Both the position numbers and the translations under genes were made by a program. A stretch of DNA of 64,000 nucleotides, from the NCBI GenBank assembly GCA_013398955.1, contig VWPU01012706.1, forward strand, positions 1 to 64,000. The letters are read 5' to 3'. Under the pieces are notes generated by a model. That model did no database searches, was not told the DNA's origin, and was given only the letters and a program-made list of their open reading frames with translations. This document shows positions 12,226 through 25,772 of this stretch, one piece after another (position 1 is the stretch's first letter; each line of letters opens with the position of its first letter). Source of the DNA: Callaeas wilsoni (taxonomy: Eukaryota > Chordata > Aves > Passeriformes > Callaeidae).

Positions 12226-14526
12226 ATGAAATCACACTTTTTTTTCCCTCCCGTCTTTCAGGAGTCCTGTGCTCCAGCATGTCCATATCTAACACCTAAT
12301 CTAACCAACAGCTTTTGCAAAAAGTCAGATTTTGATGACAGTTTGAATAAATATGCAGACTTCAAAGCAAATCAAATAACTTTAAGGCTCTTAGAGTTCT
12401 AAACAAAAAGTCAGTGCTCTGCTACCAGTGTTGATCTTATGAGATTGGCTGTTTTTATCTTAATATGTTCTTCCTTGTAAGTCCTAGATAGGCACTAGTC
12501 CTGATCTGTTTCTCTTTTGTGTCTGCCAGTTTCCACTATCCTTTATCACTTTTGATACCTCAGATTTTGTCAGTATGTTGGATTTATTGTCAGAAAACAG
12601 GAAGCGAAACAACTTGACCTGAGCTTGAAGCAAGGAGTCTAATCAGCTGTTTAAGGTATCCAAAAGGTTTCCAGGTAGCGTTAGGTGTCCAAAACTTTGC
12701 TTCTCCTAGCAGCATGTTTATATTGTCCATTTTGCTAGATAGTTTTAAAAACCTATATTACCTCTGTCTCACATTCTTGGCTCCATCCTTAGACCAGAAC
12801 TGCTAAAAGATCTCAGTGAGTTTTTTATCTAATGTTGCCTGGATGAATGTAATTTAAAATGAGTGCTGAAGATTGAATTCCTATTCTCCATCTTTAAAGG
12901 TATAATCAAGTATCACTCCTATGCTAAGCTTCTATGTTTTCCAGTTATGTGTATCTCTTGATAATGCTTATTCTTTATTTTGTGTGGAAAAATCTATTCA
13001 AGTAAGGCCAATGGACTAGGGAATTAAAATACCGAAATTAATAGTGAAATATTGCTAATTATGAATAAACAAAGGCATCCAAGGCCAGGTGTTTTCCTTC
13101 ACTGTTTTTGTTGTAGATGTTTAGGCATTAATGTAAACAAAATGTGTAATGTATGCAGACAGTTAATTTGTTTGATTGATGAAGTATTTAAACAGAATTC
13201 ATGATGTTACTTAATGGAGGTTATGGATGCTGTTTTTTATACACTATTTCAGCATTATCTGACAGTACTGGAATATAAATCTGTACTTAATTGGCTATGC
13301 AAGCATTTATTGCATTTTTCTTTGAATAATTAAAGGATTCAAAAGCTTCTTTAAAGGGTAAACCCAGCAGTTTTCTGAAGTGTATTTGCAGTGGAATGAT
13401 AACTTCTTGAGATTAAAAGAAAAAAGAAAATTGTAGCTGGTAAACAGTAGTGAGAAAAAATAACCTGCATGCCTGTGCCTCAAAAGAAATAAAATTTTAG
13501 ATGCATAATTACGGGTTGTGTTGAAATATATGGGGAGTTATGGGAGTTTTTCTTTCCAACCAGTCTCATTTTTTCTTGACTTCTTTACTCAATGACATTT
13601 TAAACAGCTTTTCTCATTTCAGTGCTTGAGGTAATTTTTATTAATAATATGATTTACTATTAGGAGTTACAATTATTTCAGACATGAAAAGACTTCCTTT
13701 CAGATGTGCCTATACTGAGGAGAAAATATCTCTAGAAATATCAGACAAGTGACAGTGAAGGCAAGTGCAGCATTTTGTTGTTTCTGCTCTGCACATCTGT
13801 TCAGATGAGACATCTGAACAAACTCTGCATTGAGAAACTCACCAAACTCCTTCCTCTTTGTTTCCAGTCTGCAGGGGATGGCAAACTTCAGTCTCCTGGC
13901 ATTTCCACCTGAGATCGCTGCTGCTCTGGCTAGCAGTCCTTGGCCATTTTTGTTTAGTTTTAGAAAATTTCTCTTTTTCGTTAACCTACTGCTTTTTTAT
14001 TGTGGTCTCCTGTAGCTAAATCCCCCTATTCCAGCTATGTGAACATTCCTGGTATTGGCTTAATTTCCCAGTGGGAGGAGGTGGGTGTATGTAAGACTTG
14101 TGTTGCAGTGGTGGTAAGAGCACACCATCAGTATTCACTGCTGATATAAATACAGTTTCTGACACAGCAGTTCCCTGCCTTGTTGTCTTTACTGTTCCGA
14201 AGCATTTTGTTATCAAAGGAGAGATCTGCTGGTGCACTGCGTTCTTCTAAGTGTGGCAAGATACATTTCCTGACGAAGAAGTTCCTTCCAGTTTATCTGA
14301 CCTTTCCAACTTCTGCATGGTCGTGTAAGTTAATTCATCCTCACCACTCCCCAGGACAAGTTGGCATCCCATTTGTTTCCTCTTGTCATGCTTTCTGTTT
14401 TGGCTTTTTGAAATTACTCTTACTAACTTCTATTCTCCACCTTCCTGGTCTTTTCAGACAACATTAGCAAACTGATGTTTCTGCTCAGGCAGTACTTTAA
14501 CTGCTCTACTTGGACCACAAAATAAG
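12226..14526. other. Intronic stretch, no gene seen
   Basis: AT-rich intron sequence. Short open frames such as 13830-14015 and 14180-14467 have no recognisable domain. No repeat family could be named. Confidence 0.55.
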
Positions 14527-14598
<72 letters not shown>

Positions 14599-14614
14599 TT
14601 ATTATTATAATAAA
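14527..14614. repeat. (TAA)n / (ATT)n microsatellite
   Basis: About 22 uninterrupted TAA units run from 14528 to 14594, followed by an imperfect continuation (taaataattattattataat) to about 14614. Apparent poly-Ile and poly-Tyr open frames on the two strands are products of this repeat. A pure array of this length is likely to vary in length between individuals. Confidence 0.97.
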
Positions 14615-15394
14615 TTGAATATTCTCATTTGCCATATGTCTGGTAGGTGTGCATCCAGTCTTGTTAGCCAAACAGGAATACTATATTCTCCACAAGGTGT
14701 TACACTGCACTGTTTATGCCATTTACCTGTGTGATGCTAACAAATCACCCAGCTTTTTAGATTGCAAGAAAGTTCAGCTTAAGAAATTGCTCTTGGTGTC
14801 ATTTCGTCTAACTGGATGTGTACAGTACAGTTGTTGAGACCATGTATTTCATCTTCAGGTACGTTGTACTCATCTTGTAGGGCTCCCACTGCATAATTCT
14901 GGGCATGTATAGAACATGTGGGGAAAAAAAAGGTATGTGAATAAATTGAAGAGTATCAACTAAACAGAGGAGAATTATTATTTTTTACTGTGTCTAAGTA
15001 CTTTCCACAAATCTGCAGAAGAGTGAGACACTCCTAAGAAAAGAGGTAGGTGAAAAACTTAACTGTAAAATAATGGGAAAAAAGGATAAACGAACAGAGA
15101 AAGTAGCATCTCTTTAAGGCTGAGTTACTCAAAATAATTTTGAATCATGCTGTGTGTTTGCCTCTGCACACATGCTGTATAATATAGATCATATTATACA
15201 AGTTAAAAAATGCTGAATTGTCAGTGTTTCCAGTCTCCCAAAGTTTATATTTTTGTGAAAAACTTTTGGAGGAAGTCAGGTGCAGATTCCCTAATATTGA
15301 TTCTATAGTAGATGTTTCTATCACTCTGTTCCTCGTCATATTATGTTTTGTCATGCAAGTTTACTAATTAATGTGGAATTTTAAGGCTATGAAG
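14615..15394. other. Intronic stretch, no gene seen
   Basis: AT-rich sequence with no recognisable gene, RNA or repeat. Confidence 0.5.
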
Positions 15395-15500
15395 TAATAG
15401 AAGTTAAACAGGTCATCTGATCCAGTCCCTTGGTCTTCAAGCAGGATCAGTTTCAAGACTGGAAATCAAAGTTCCATCAGGTTGCACTGGATTAACATTA
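15395..15500 (-). mobile_element. Old CR1-like 3' end fragment, antisense
   Basis: The string 'aggtcatctgatccagtccc' followed by 'caagcaggatcag' resembles the antisense 3' tip of CR1 ('aagatcatctagtccaactcc' type). It is short and divergent, so it is either an old copy or a chance resemblance. Confidence 0.5.
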
Positions 15501-18500
15501 CTTAATAAGTTCCAAAACCTCATGTTTTTGCAAACAGAAGTGTTAGGGGGTGACAGACAGATAGAATGCCTATCACTGTGCAAAAGTAGTTTATATCAAG
15601 TAGCTCATTATAGATAATTGTGATATAAGCTTAAAAGGAGAACTTTTTTGGTACATGGTTTGCATAGATAAATCCTCTAGTTACAGTAAACATGATTCTG
15701 TTATTTCTTTTTGTATTTATTGAAAGTGAAGTTCTGTTTCCAAATAACTGTGGACTTTTGGAAGGATAGGGCTGTTTGGTTTTGCTGTCTTGTATCAAAA
15801 TGGATTTTGTGGAAACATAAGTAAATCTGAGGGTAAAAAGCAATAAAAACAGCTTGAATAAAAATATTTATGGCTTTCATTTTAGCCTCAAATTTTAGCC
15901 TCAAACAGTAGTGCTGTTAAAGACTCCTAAAACAACAGGAAAAACCTTTTGCGTTCCAATAATTGACTTCAGTGATGCATAAGATGCATAAGTTTTGTAG
16001 ACTGTAATGATAAATATACTGTAAATAGTAAACTCAAATGATTGCTTTCAGTTAGAATTTTTCATTTAGACAGAAATGTGACCAACTTGTGAAGCAGAGA
16101 AATACTGCAATTTAACTCAGAGCTTAGATCTCAGTGTTTGTAGCCCTGAAGCTTGATTTTTTAAATAGTTTTGTCAGAAGAATTAGAAATTAAAATGGCT
16201 TTTTCTCGAAGTTTTCTTCAACATTTGAATTGGTGAGTTACTTCAAAAGTAAGGATACTTAGGACTGAATCAGTTAAGAAAGACCTTTTAAGCTCCTGAT
16301 TAGCAAAGTAAGATGTAGGTTTTCTGTAGTGGATAACAGATTTAGTAAGGCATAGGCATGCAGATTCTTCATGAAGATTGATTTTTCTAAGGGAACTCAT
16401 AAATACCAGTGAACCTTTTGTGTCAGACTGTTGTAGTTTGCAGTATGCTCATCTCCCAGTAAGAAGAATTATGCCTTGTAAAATATCACTACAATATAAG
16501 GATTTTTCGTGAGACAGGAGCCTCGTACTTTTTATAGCTAGTGTTGTTATTGGAGAAGAGGCATGCAGAGGGCTGCTTTCTCTTGCTGTATGAAATTGTC
16601 GTCTCCCAGTGTTTTAAGATTACACACTCAGAGTACTTGAAGCATAAAGACTGTAGAAACCTTAATTTTTTATATTGCACTGCAGAAGAAAATCCCCCAA
16701 TTTTTCATTCCGTGGAAGAGATTTCCTGCACTGAACATGGCAGGTTTCTGAGTGGAGCAGGTTACTTTCCCGTGTCAGGTGATGTGACAGGAGTGCAGAT
16801 GGTGTGCTGAGCATCTGAACTGGTATCAACTGGTATGATAGGAGAACAGTCATCCCCTGAAGCAGGCAACATAGCCTCAGGCCGTTACAGGGTGTTAATT
16901 CTGTGGCTTTGACTTCACTTGGTTAGCGTGAAATGGGTCTGGATGGACAAAGATTCTCAAACATGTACAAGGAGATGGGTCTGGACAAGTGAAAAACAGA
17001 AAGGATACATTTCCAGGTTTTTTAGGAACAGCTCTAGCCAAGTGTGAATGAAATATTGACCCAGGCACCTTCATTCTATCATAAACCAAATTACTCTCTG
17101 CTGTAACACTGTGAAGAGTGCTGAGTATATCCATGCTAAAAAGTGTTCACTACACTACCTGTCAGTATTTGGATGTTTTCTTTAGAAGTGTGGTTTTTTT
17201 TGTAGGAAGGAGGGCTTTTGGGATAAGTTAAATATAAACATATGAGCACTACTGAGTAGGAGTGAAAAGGACATGATCTTTGTTGGTGTAACAAAAGGGA
17301 AATTTCTCAGTAAAAATTCCTTCTGGGGTAATCCTGTAAAGTGGGGTATGTTGCTAGTTCAACTGTGATACTATCCACAAGGTACCCAGAAAAAGCAGAA
17401 TTTCCAGTTTCTATATAATTTGTATATGTGGAATCAGCATTTATGCTGTTTATGCACTTCAGAGAATAATTACAGTATTCAAATCTTTGGTCAGATACAC
17501 AAATGCATGAGTTCATGTTTTAGAAAAGTTTATCATTAAACAAATATACCACTTTATGTCACAACACACAGAGAAACAATTCAGAAACTGTGATTAGTCA
17601 TCGAATCAGTTTTTCATCTTTTTTTCCTTAACTCAGAGGGTAGAACTTGATATTTCTGTCTAACTATATATCACCTTAAAGACTTTTTCCTTTCTTTTCT
17701 ATTGCATGTATTGGAGGCTAATATTTGACAGATTTAATATTTTTGCCTCTTTATTGCCAAATGTGTCACATAGTGAGAAAGGGATAGATTATGAAATAAA
17801 AGTACTTACACACTTTGCATACATGTGTTATGTAATAGACTTAATTGTAACTTTCACTTAATTTAATAAATAATTCCATGGGCACACCAAAACTTTAGTA
17901 ATTCTTATTTTGCTAACACAAAAATTTGGTTTTTAGTGTTATGGTTCAATAATCATTGTAAACTACCTTCAGGCCTATGCTTAAGGTTAAGAGGTTGGCA
18001 AAGTAACTTCCCTCTTCTTTTGCTCCTTAAATTTAATGATTAAGCATTTTTCTCAACTGCATATTAAAAAGCTATATATTTTGTTGGAAGAAATACTCTG
18101 GTGCGTTGCTGCGTATGAGCCTTCAGAAAGAGTTAGTGTCTTGCAGTGAAGATGTGTTGTTATAAAAGATTATGTATTACTTTTGTGGTCAAATTCTCAA
18201 TGTTTTTAATATATAGTATGAATTCTGTAAATAATAAAGAATGTACATAAAAAGCTGGTGTTTCCTATAAAGTGTACTTGGTGCAGGTTATAGCTAACTA
18301 GTAGACAATCATGTAATGTGTGTTAACAATGGCGTATTTTAGTGAGTTGATACAATTGCAGAAAGAATTGATTATTAGTTAATTATCTTTAAATTTGTGA
18401 AATACCACTTATTAATCAATTCTTTGTCTGTCTCATACTGTATGAGACATGCCAGAGAAGGATATTTGGTGGTACCGGGAGCTGAAGCACCCTTTGTGGC

Positions 18501-21500
18501 AGGGCAGGAATTTTGGCAAGATCCAGTTTGGAAGTATGGCCCTGATTTCTTGGGAGATTTGGCTTCAAGGAGAGTGGATTGCTCCTTTGTTTGACATGTG
18601 GGAGCCAGAGAATAATTTTAGCATTTGGGAAAGTTTTTAGCATCGACCTGTTACCTAAGGAAGCACACATCCCACCAAGACGTTCAGAAAAACATGAAGT
18701 ACATACATGCTGGGGGTTGTCACCTGGATGTGATAGCGGCAATGCTACTGTGGTAAATCACCTTCTGTAATGAGGCAAACAATGTCAAAACTGCAGATGG
18801 CTCTACCTGCTGGACTGCAGGGCTGTTAGTTTAATGCCATGGAGGGCATGTTCAGCTCTCAAGACTCGTGTTGTAAACGTAGCTGGTCCCAGTGCCCTTG
18901 TTGGTGTCTCACTGCGTAACTCACTGTTAATGAGAACCTGCTTTTCTCTGCTGAGCTCTCTCAGTGACTGAGTATGTAGGAGCAACCACTAGTCTGAACA
19001 TCACTGAATTACATGAAGCTTAAGGTATGATAGGAAAATTAGTTATACCTTCTCCATGATCACTCATCCTTTAACATGCCGAACAGGAAATGAGTCAGAT
19101 CTTTGGCATCATCAAAACTGCTGAGTCAGCCATTTCCTGTTCACATCCTAGTGGCAAGATTGGCAATACGTAGGGGACTGTTGTTCATTGTAACTGGAAC
19201 TGTTATTACCAGTTTCTTAATCTGTCATCCCTTCAACATTACCCTGATGCTTCTATTCTGAAGGCTAGTTTGTTCCAAAGAAGGAGGGTAGTGACACCAG
19301 GCAGTCCAAACCTGAGGAGGCCAGAAGACTGTCAGACTTCCTGAAATCTGTTGACTACTAAATTGCAGACTTTTCCACAATTGTTTCACTTAGATAATGC
19401 CCAGGGTAATTTAAGACATTTTTCTGTTTCCTTCCATGCATGCTACTGTCCTTGTATACCAGTGCTGTTTAATTTGTGTATTTACAAGATAAATTAGAAA
19501 AGTCCTGACAAGTTTCTTTGGCATTGATTTGGTCCCAGGCATTTGATGAAGATGCAGGTCCAGAATTGTGTGGAAATCTTTATTGTGCCTTTCCAAAATA
19601 TTCTGACTGATGCAACACAAAGTTTTGTTTCCCTTTTCTGTAGAGGATTCACACTGAATTTTCATAAACTCTTCCTGTCACCTTACTATCTGCTAATATT
19701 CTTATGTTCTCTTTGTATGTCAATTATTTCCAGTTTAAAAAGTCAACTCTCCTAAGATACTTAGTCACTTACCTCTTACAACCATGGGTATAGCATTATA
19801 TGTGTTGTTTTATTATAATGAGTTCATTTCGGCAAGTTCTTAATTTCCAGGTTCTCTGGCTCTTACGAGTTGTCTTCTCCTCTCATTTAGTCATAATGTC
19901 CTTGACTATGTGTCATGAGCAGTGTCCAAGATTTTGTGCCATCACTAGGTAGGATATTGTTCCTTAGAAGCTTCTGTAATAACTTCCCTCCAAACTGATA
20001 ATTCCCCACTTGTACATAGCTTGTTACTGCTTCTCTGTTATCTAGTTTATATGCATTTAATAATTCCAATCTTAATCCTTATCTTCTCCAGGCTGATGGT
20101 ATTTCTCAGAGCACCAAAACTGACTTGCTCAAATTTGTCTTCTTGTCCGGAAACTTAGATTACCTGTAGCTTAGTGTTGCATTTTATTATAGTACATATT
20201 ATTGAGACCATCCTAATGTGCCTATAGTCAACTGAAATTTTTTTTAGACACTCAACTTGCTGCTGTTTGGCAAAACAGTATCATCTCAAACACAGTAGAT
20301 TTACATGTGTACTTCATATGGTCCAAATGTCCCTTGAACTCACTGAAGGTAGTGACTAAATCTTCATCTTTAGCAGAGCTAAACTCTAAAGAGCAGAGGG
20401 AAGAAAGACCAGGAATAATTCCTGTTCATCTTATTTCTACATTTATTAATAGTCCAGTTTAGATAAAATGGTCAACAGTTTAGCACTACTGTGAGTTTAA
20501 GAAGAGCTCCAGTTGATGGAGGATTAAGTTTTATGTCTTCTCTGTTAAATGGGAGGAACTGTTCTTAATGCTCAAAGATAAATTGTGTTAATTTGAAAAG
20601 CACCATTTGCATTCACTCTTTTAATATGTGATAGTCTTGCAATAATAAAGTTGGTTGGTTTGGGCTTTTGTGTGTATGTAATGAGAACTTTCCTCTTTTA
20701 TTACATCAGTAAATCACAGCCATTACAGTGATTTCAGAGCTTGCAATGCAAATTACTTTTGCTTGCGTATTAGCTATTGTATTTTTCTGCCATGATAATA
20801 AAGCATTGCCTTTATTCTGATTTCTTTCTTATCATTTTTTAAATTCCTGCTTGCAGTTCAGAGTTCCTCAGAGCATGATTAGATCATTAGTATTTCTTGC
20901 CAACTTCTAGTTTCAACTGGCATGGAAAGAGGTAAGCAGAAATCCTTGCCAACTCTTGCATTAGTTGTGCTGTAAGAATCATTCAGAAGACAGCAAACTG
21001 TTCAGAAAAGTTTACAGTATAAAAAGATAAAATGTTGGGCCTCCATGTATTATATTGAATTGAAGACAAATTCTCCCATTCACTGCTTTCAGTGAACGTA
21101 AAGTGGTTGTATCATGTCAGACTAAATGTTCATTTGGCAAAATATTCTCTCCCTGCAGTAACTGTTAGGAGAAGCTGAGGCAGGCGCAGGGCAATAAGGA
21201 AATATTGTGATATATCTTCAGCTGGGACTCCAGAAGTTCTAGATAGCAGTGATTGGAGTCTCCCACTAAGCTATTGCCTCACTCTTTAAAGTGATCCAAA
21301 ATTTTACCATCAGCAGCTTGCTGCGCCAGTAAGATCTGTGCTTGAGCTATGTGATTATTTCCTTGTCTGTTTCTGAGTCTTGAGCACATCCTTGTAAGTG
21401 TCATAGTTCTTTATGTGAGAAGAGATGGTGACCATTCCTAACAATTTTTCTTAATGCTGCTCACTCTACTCTGACTCCATTGATCTTGGGGTTGGCCTTC

Positions 21501-21597
21501 TTTGGATTACTCCCTTTTGCCCTAGTTATCTGTTTATTTAATGATCCAGATGTGTAATTCTTGGGTAGCCTTGGTTAATACCTTTGTACTCACATGA
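15501..21597. other. Intronic stretch, no gene seen
   Basis: Six kilobases of AT-rich intron. A slightly more GC-rich patch at 18430-18770 carries overlapping open frames in several phases, including a Trp-rich 63-codon frame at 18449-18640, but no known domain could be matched. No other repeat was recognised. Confidence 0.5.
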
Positions 21598-22230
21598 TGG
21601 TTGATGATAAACTCAACATGATCTGGCCACAAGCGTTTGCAGGCCAGAAAGCCAGTGGGATCCTGGACTGCATCCAAAAGAACGTGGCCAGCAGGGCATG
21701 TGATGGCATGTGCCCCTCTATGCTGCTCTGGTGAGACCCCACCTGGAACACAGTTCTGGTGCCCTCAACACGGGAAGGACATGAAATTGTTGGAGCAAGT
21801 CCATGAAGGACACAAAGTTTATAAGAGGTACAAAGACAGGCTGGGAAAGTTGGGGGTTCTCACTCTAGAGAAGAGAAAGTTGCACGGAGACCTCATAGCA
21901 GCCTTCCAGTATCTGGAGGCCTGCAGGGTAGCCAGAGAGCGACTCTTCAGGGACTGTATTGATAGAACAAGGAGTAATGGGTACAAACTGAAAGAGGAAA
22001 AGCTCAGGCTAGATGTTAGGAAGAAATTATTTCCTGTGAGGATGGTGAGACACTGGAACAAGTTGTCCAGGGAGGCTGGAGATATCCCAACCCTGACACT
22101 GGGTTGAATAATGCCTTGAGCAACCTGACCTAGTGAAATGTATCTCTGCCCAGAGGCATCTGGCAGAGGTGTTGGAACTAGATGATGTTTAAGGTCCCTA
22201 CCAACCCTTAACATTCTATAATTCTGTGTT
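21598..22230 (+). mobile_element. CR1 LINE, 5'-truncated 3' end
   Basis: Sense-strand CR1 covering the last part of ORF2 and the tail. The open frame 21637-22107 shows CR1 C-terminal phrases: 'LEKRKLHGDLIAAFQYLE', 'RSNGYKLKEEKLRLDVRKK' and 'VRHWNKLSREAGD'. After ORF2, 'gatgatgtttaaggtcccta' and 'cattctataattctgtg' form the tail. With a 156-codon frame still open it is among the better-preserved CR1 copies here, but it lacks the endonuclease and the catalytic reverse-transcriptase core. Confidence 0.92.
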
Positions 22231-25200
22231 ACCAGTTTTAGATGGGATGATACTGATAAGGTGCCTGGCCACGGTCTTCAAGATGCTGGTGTACTATGGA
22301 CACAACCATGTAATGAAGCTTTTGATTCACTCTAGACTTGTCCTCATGCTATTTGCTTTTCCTTTTATCACTACTGAACCTCCGTGTGGCATCTACACAG
22401 AATTGCATACTGTGTAACTAGGTTCTTTTTCCAGAGTCTTAACAGCTTGCACAGTCTGACATTCTTCAGGTAGAGTCAGGATTGTGTTCCTCACATGTAC
22501 TTTGCATTTATCTACACAGAATTTAATCTGGCATTTTATTACCTTGCCATTCAAAATCATGAGAACTTTTGCAGCAAGATTTACTCTTACCATGCTAAAT
22601 AATTTTAATTTATAGTCAATAAATCTTGCCACTTCCCAAACACACCTCCTTTGCCAGATAATTTATGACTGCATTTTTTAATTCAGACTCTCACACAAAT
22701 CCATTTTCCAGGAAACTTAATCATCCTTCCTTTTGCCTCCTGGGCTTGACCACCTTGCTTAGAAATTTCAAAGCTAAGTTAGGATCAAATTGAATTGCTT
22801 TCATTTAGATGTTAATAAGCTGAGTTGTAAAAAGACATTTTTTCCCTGCAATATTAAGAACAAATTTCTGCACCAAGATTAAAACAGGCTATCTTCAGGA
22901 AGTGTTGACACTTTCAGTGTCATGTTTGTTCTGTTTTCTCCATATTGAGATCTATTAAATGTTTTCAGTAACATAACTGAAAATGGATTAGTACAGTTTT
23001 GCATATGTGTGATAGTACTGCATAACAGAGTTGACTGAATTTTTTTTCATGGCTACTTTTACTCTATTGTTCATTATCAAAAGCAAAATCATTAGTATAA
23101 TGGAGTATATCTTCTCTCTGTGATTTCAGTGGAGCATATCAAATAAATCCAGGCATCTGAAATTGGAATGTGGAAAAAATGCAGTATTTATGTCAACAGA
23201 ATATTTCTCTTAAATAAGTGCTGCTAATGAATCTTCCATAAAGCTGATTCTGTAGTAAGTCAAGGATAACAGAAGAATTTGCACAGTTGGAGGACAGCAT
23301 TTAGCTTTGCAGCAATAATTTGTCATCTGTTGCAAATCTTTTGGATAAAATGCATTTTACTACTTTACATAAAACTTTCTTGTAGTTAACTATGAAAAAT
23401 CATGTACTTTAAGTGTAACATGTAAAGGTGTTAATGATTGTAAGTGTGTAAAGTTAATAGTTGTTTCATTTATACTCAAATAGCATTCTTCATTAGACAA
23501 CTTAGAAAAGAAAGCCAGCCTTTGCGGGCAATGATGTTAATACCATTTAGCACCCAAACCACCTCTCCTTCTTTCTTTTGTTTTCAACATTACACATTTT
23601 CTTCATTTTCCTTTAAGAGGACTTTACTATGAAATTCTAGATGTAAAAATCTTGCCTTCAGCTTTTTGCAGAAAAAGTGGACAATACAAAAGCATAGTCA
23701 CCTTGCAGAGCTCATAGCATACAATTTTAAGTACAACAGACCAGGAAGGAAGTGTAACTTGTAATTGCAGAGCTGGAAATCTAACCAGATCAGCTGTTCT
23801 TTTTTCATAATTCAAAATGTAAATTGTAGAGGGAAAAGAGAAAATTTTTTTTCCAAAGAGCAAATATGTTCACCCAGCCTTTTTCTAGACACTGTTTTCC
23901 CTTTCAGTCTCTAATCTGCATGTCCTGCCAGCATCCATCTCTATGCTCAAGGAAGCCATATTTCAGTTTTTCCAGCATTGCTAGTTAAAACACTAACAGG
24001 CCTCATGATGTTGGTTCCTGTTCTCTGTGATTACAAGGAAATCACCCAAATTCTCATGTCCCTGGTTCATCTCATCTCATGTAACAAAACACCCACATTT
24101 CAAGACAGAACAAATGATCTCAGACAGCTTTAGGTACTAGTTCTGTGAATAAGGGGTATACGAGTCATGTTGTAACTTTGTATGTTTTGTCACATTCATT
24201 TTCACTTTAATATAACAGAGGTACCTGTTTTATTAGAGGCAAATTTAACATAGCTTAAGGTATTTCTCAGAATGTGTCTGTTGCTTTTCTATGTGTTATA
24301 TGACTAACCTCAAAAATTTTAATCTGAGTAGTAGTAGCAACCACGTTTGCTCAAGCAGAGGCGTTTGGGGTCAGAGTGAGATGGGAGGGGCACTCTAGGA
24401 ATTTTATATTAAAGTTCTGTTTTTCTAAATGTGACAATGTTTATGTCTTGTACGTGCTAAAGAATTTTACATGGCTTTCATGATTCTTAGCTTTGTTAGG
24501 TGTTATTTTACATTTATTGCCCTATTCTTAATATTACTTCCAGTAGCAAAACTTCTGTTCTTGAAAGAATTGAAGTAAAATGAGCAAAGTGTTTTGAGTC
24601 TGTGCTATCAGAACTTACCTCTCTTGATTTCTTCAGTGCATAAAAGACAAACTTCAATACCCATCTCACAATCTGATTACAGCTCAAATTTACAACACAT
24701 TCTTCAACAACATTTTCTATCTAATTAGCACATTTTCCTTATGTATTAACTACAGACCAGTCTGTTTGCAGATAAAAAATCCCAGCCATTTCTCCTTTAT
24801 CTGCTGGTCATGGGAAATAATTCTGTATCTCTGGAGTTAGTAGGTGTTAGCGAAGAGCAGCAGGTTTTAAATATATTTATAATGTCAATATTTTACTGCT
24901 CCATATAATGTCCCATTTAAGAATAAATAATCATCACATTAATAATGAGCTAAATTGTCTTCTAGGGAGGAAACTGAGTCAGAGATAGTTTTATGATTTG
25001 CTTATAGTTTAGATGTCAGCACAGAAAGTATAAAGGCCAGATATTTTGGATCCTAGACCTGTCAGCCATAAAATGTATCTCTACTATATCACAATTACTA
25101 ATTTGACAGAAGTAGAATGTCTTTTCTTGGTACAGAAATAAACTGGAAATCACTATCATAATCAATAGCTTAATTGACATACTCTCTTATATGTGTACCT

Positions 25201-25731
25201 TACAAAACTTATATTCTAATGTTTTTATTTCAATTATTGAATTCTCTGTCAACATGAAAAAAAGGTTTTGTTAAGGCCATTCAGTTTTTGAGTGTTAAGC
25301 AGCAGTAACTATTTGCATATATCAGTACAATCAGCTTTGTGCTCCACAGACACAAATCCAGGGTGAAATTGTGAATGTTGTTAACTTTGCATTAAGGATC
25401 TGTGCTAATTAGGGTTTAGATTTAGATGAAAATCAGTGGTTCATGCATAGCACTTATAAACTCAGAAATATTACCCACAGACCTATGTCTAAGCATTTCA
25501 TTTGGTTCTGCAGTTGGATGAAGTGAAGATAAACCCAAGATACCTGACCTTCTGTTTAGACAGAGGACAATATTTGCTTACTGTGGACACTACTGAAACT
25601 CAGACCAAAACACTGTAACTATTTTCTACTGAATGCTTTGCAATTCTGTGCCTAAACTAGTCATGATCTATAAGAATTGGTAATGATACCACTACCGATG
25701 TGAGTCCTTTTTTGGGTAGAAGCACTTCAAC
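22231..25731. other. Intronic stretch upstream of the last CHSY3 exon
   Basis: AT-rich intron without recognisable repeats or exons. Short open frames lack family resemblance. The sequence becomes pyrimidine-rich only in the last 40 bases before the exon. Confidence 0.55.
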
Positions 25732-25772
25732 TTAATGTCTCTTTCCCCCTACACCCCTCTCTCTCTTTCTAG
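25732..25772 (+). promoter_or_regulatory. CHSY3: Splice acceptor of the last CHSY3 exon
   Basis: A pyrimidine-rich tract from about 25739 ends in 'ctctctttctag' at 25772, a strong 3' splice site. A branch-point-like 'ttaat' (YTNAY) at 25732-25736 would put the branch A at 25735, 37 nt before the exon. The acceptor's TAG (25770-25772) is also an in-frame stop for the exon reading frame, so coding homology must start exactly at 25773. Confidence 0.92.

Larger units (their letters stand above)
1..25772 (+). other. CHSY3: Last intron of CHSY3 (3' part)
   Basis: The exon at 25773 begins right after a splice acceptor and encodes only the C-terminal part of chondroitin sulfate synthase 3, so all DNA to its left in this window is inferred to be the preceding intron. 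Known CHSY3 genes have three coding exons with a very long last intron, which fits the absence of any other recognisable exon here. The donor end and exons 1-2 lie outside the window. The intron is AT-rich and carries an LTR-type repeat, several CR1 pieces and one long microsatellite, listed separately. Confidence 0.85.

Noticed and set aside
14423..14734. Poly-Tyr and poly-Ile open frames
   Set aside because: They are translations of the TAA microsatellite.
20060..20110. 'cttctccaggctga' as a CR1 fragment
   Set aside because: Only about 14 bases resemble antisense CR1; the flanks do not.
21637..22107. A 156-codon open frame on + as a host gene
   Set aside because: It is the C-terminal part of CR1 ORF2 followed by the CR1 tail.
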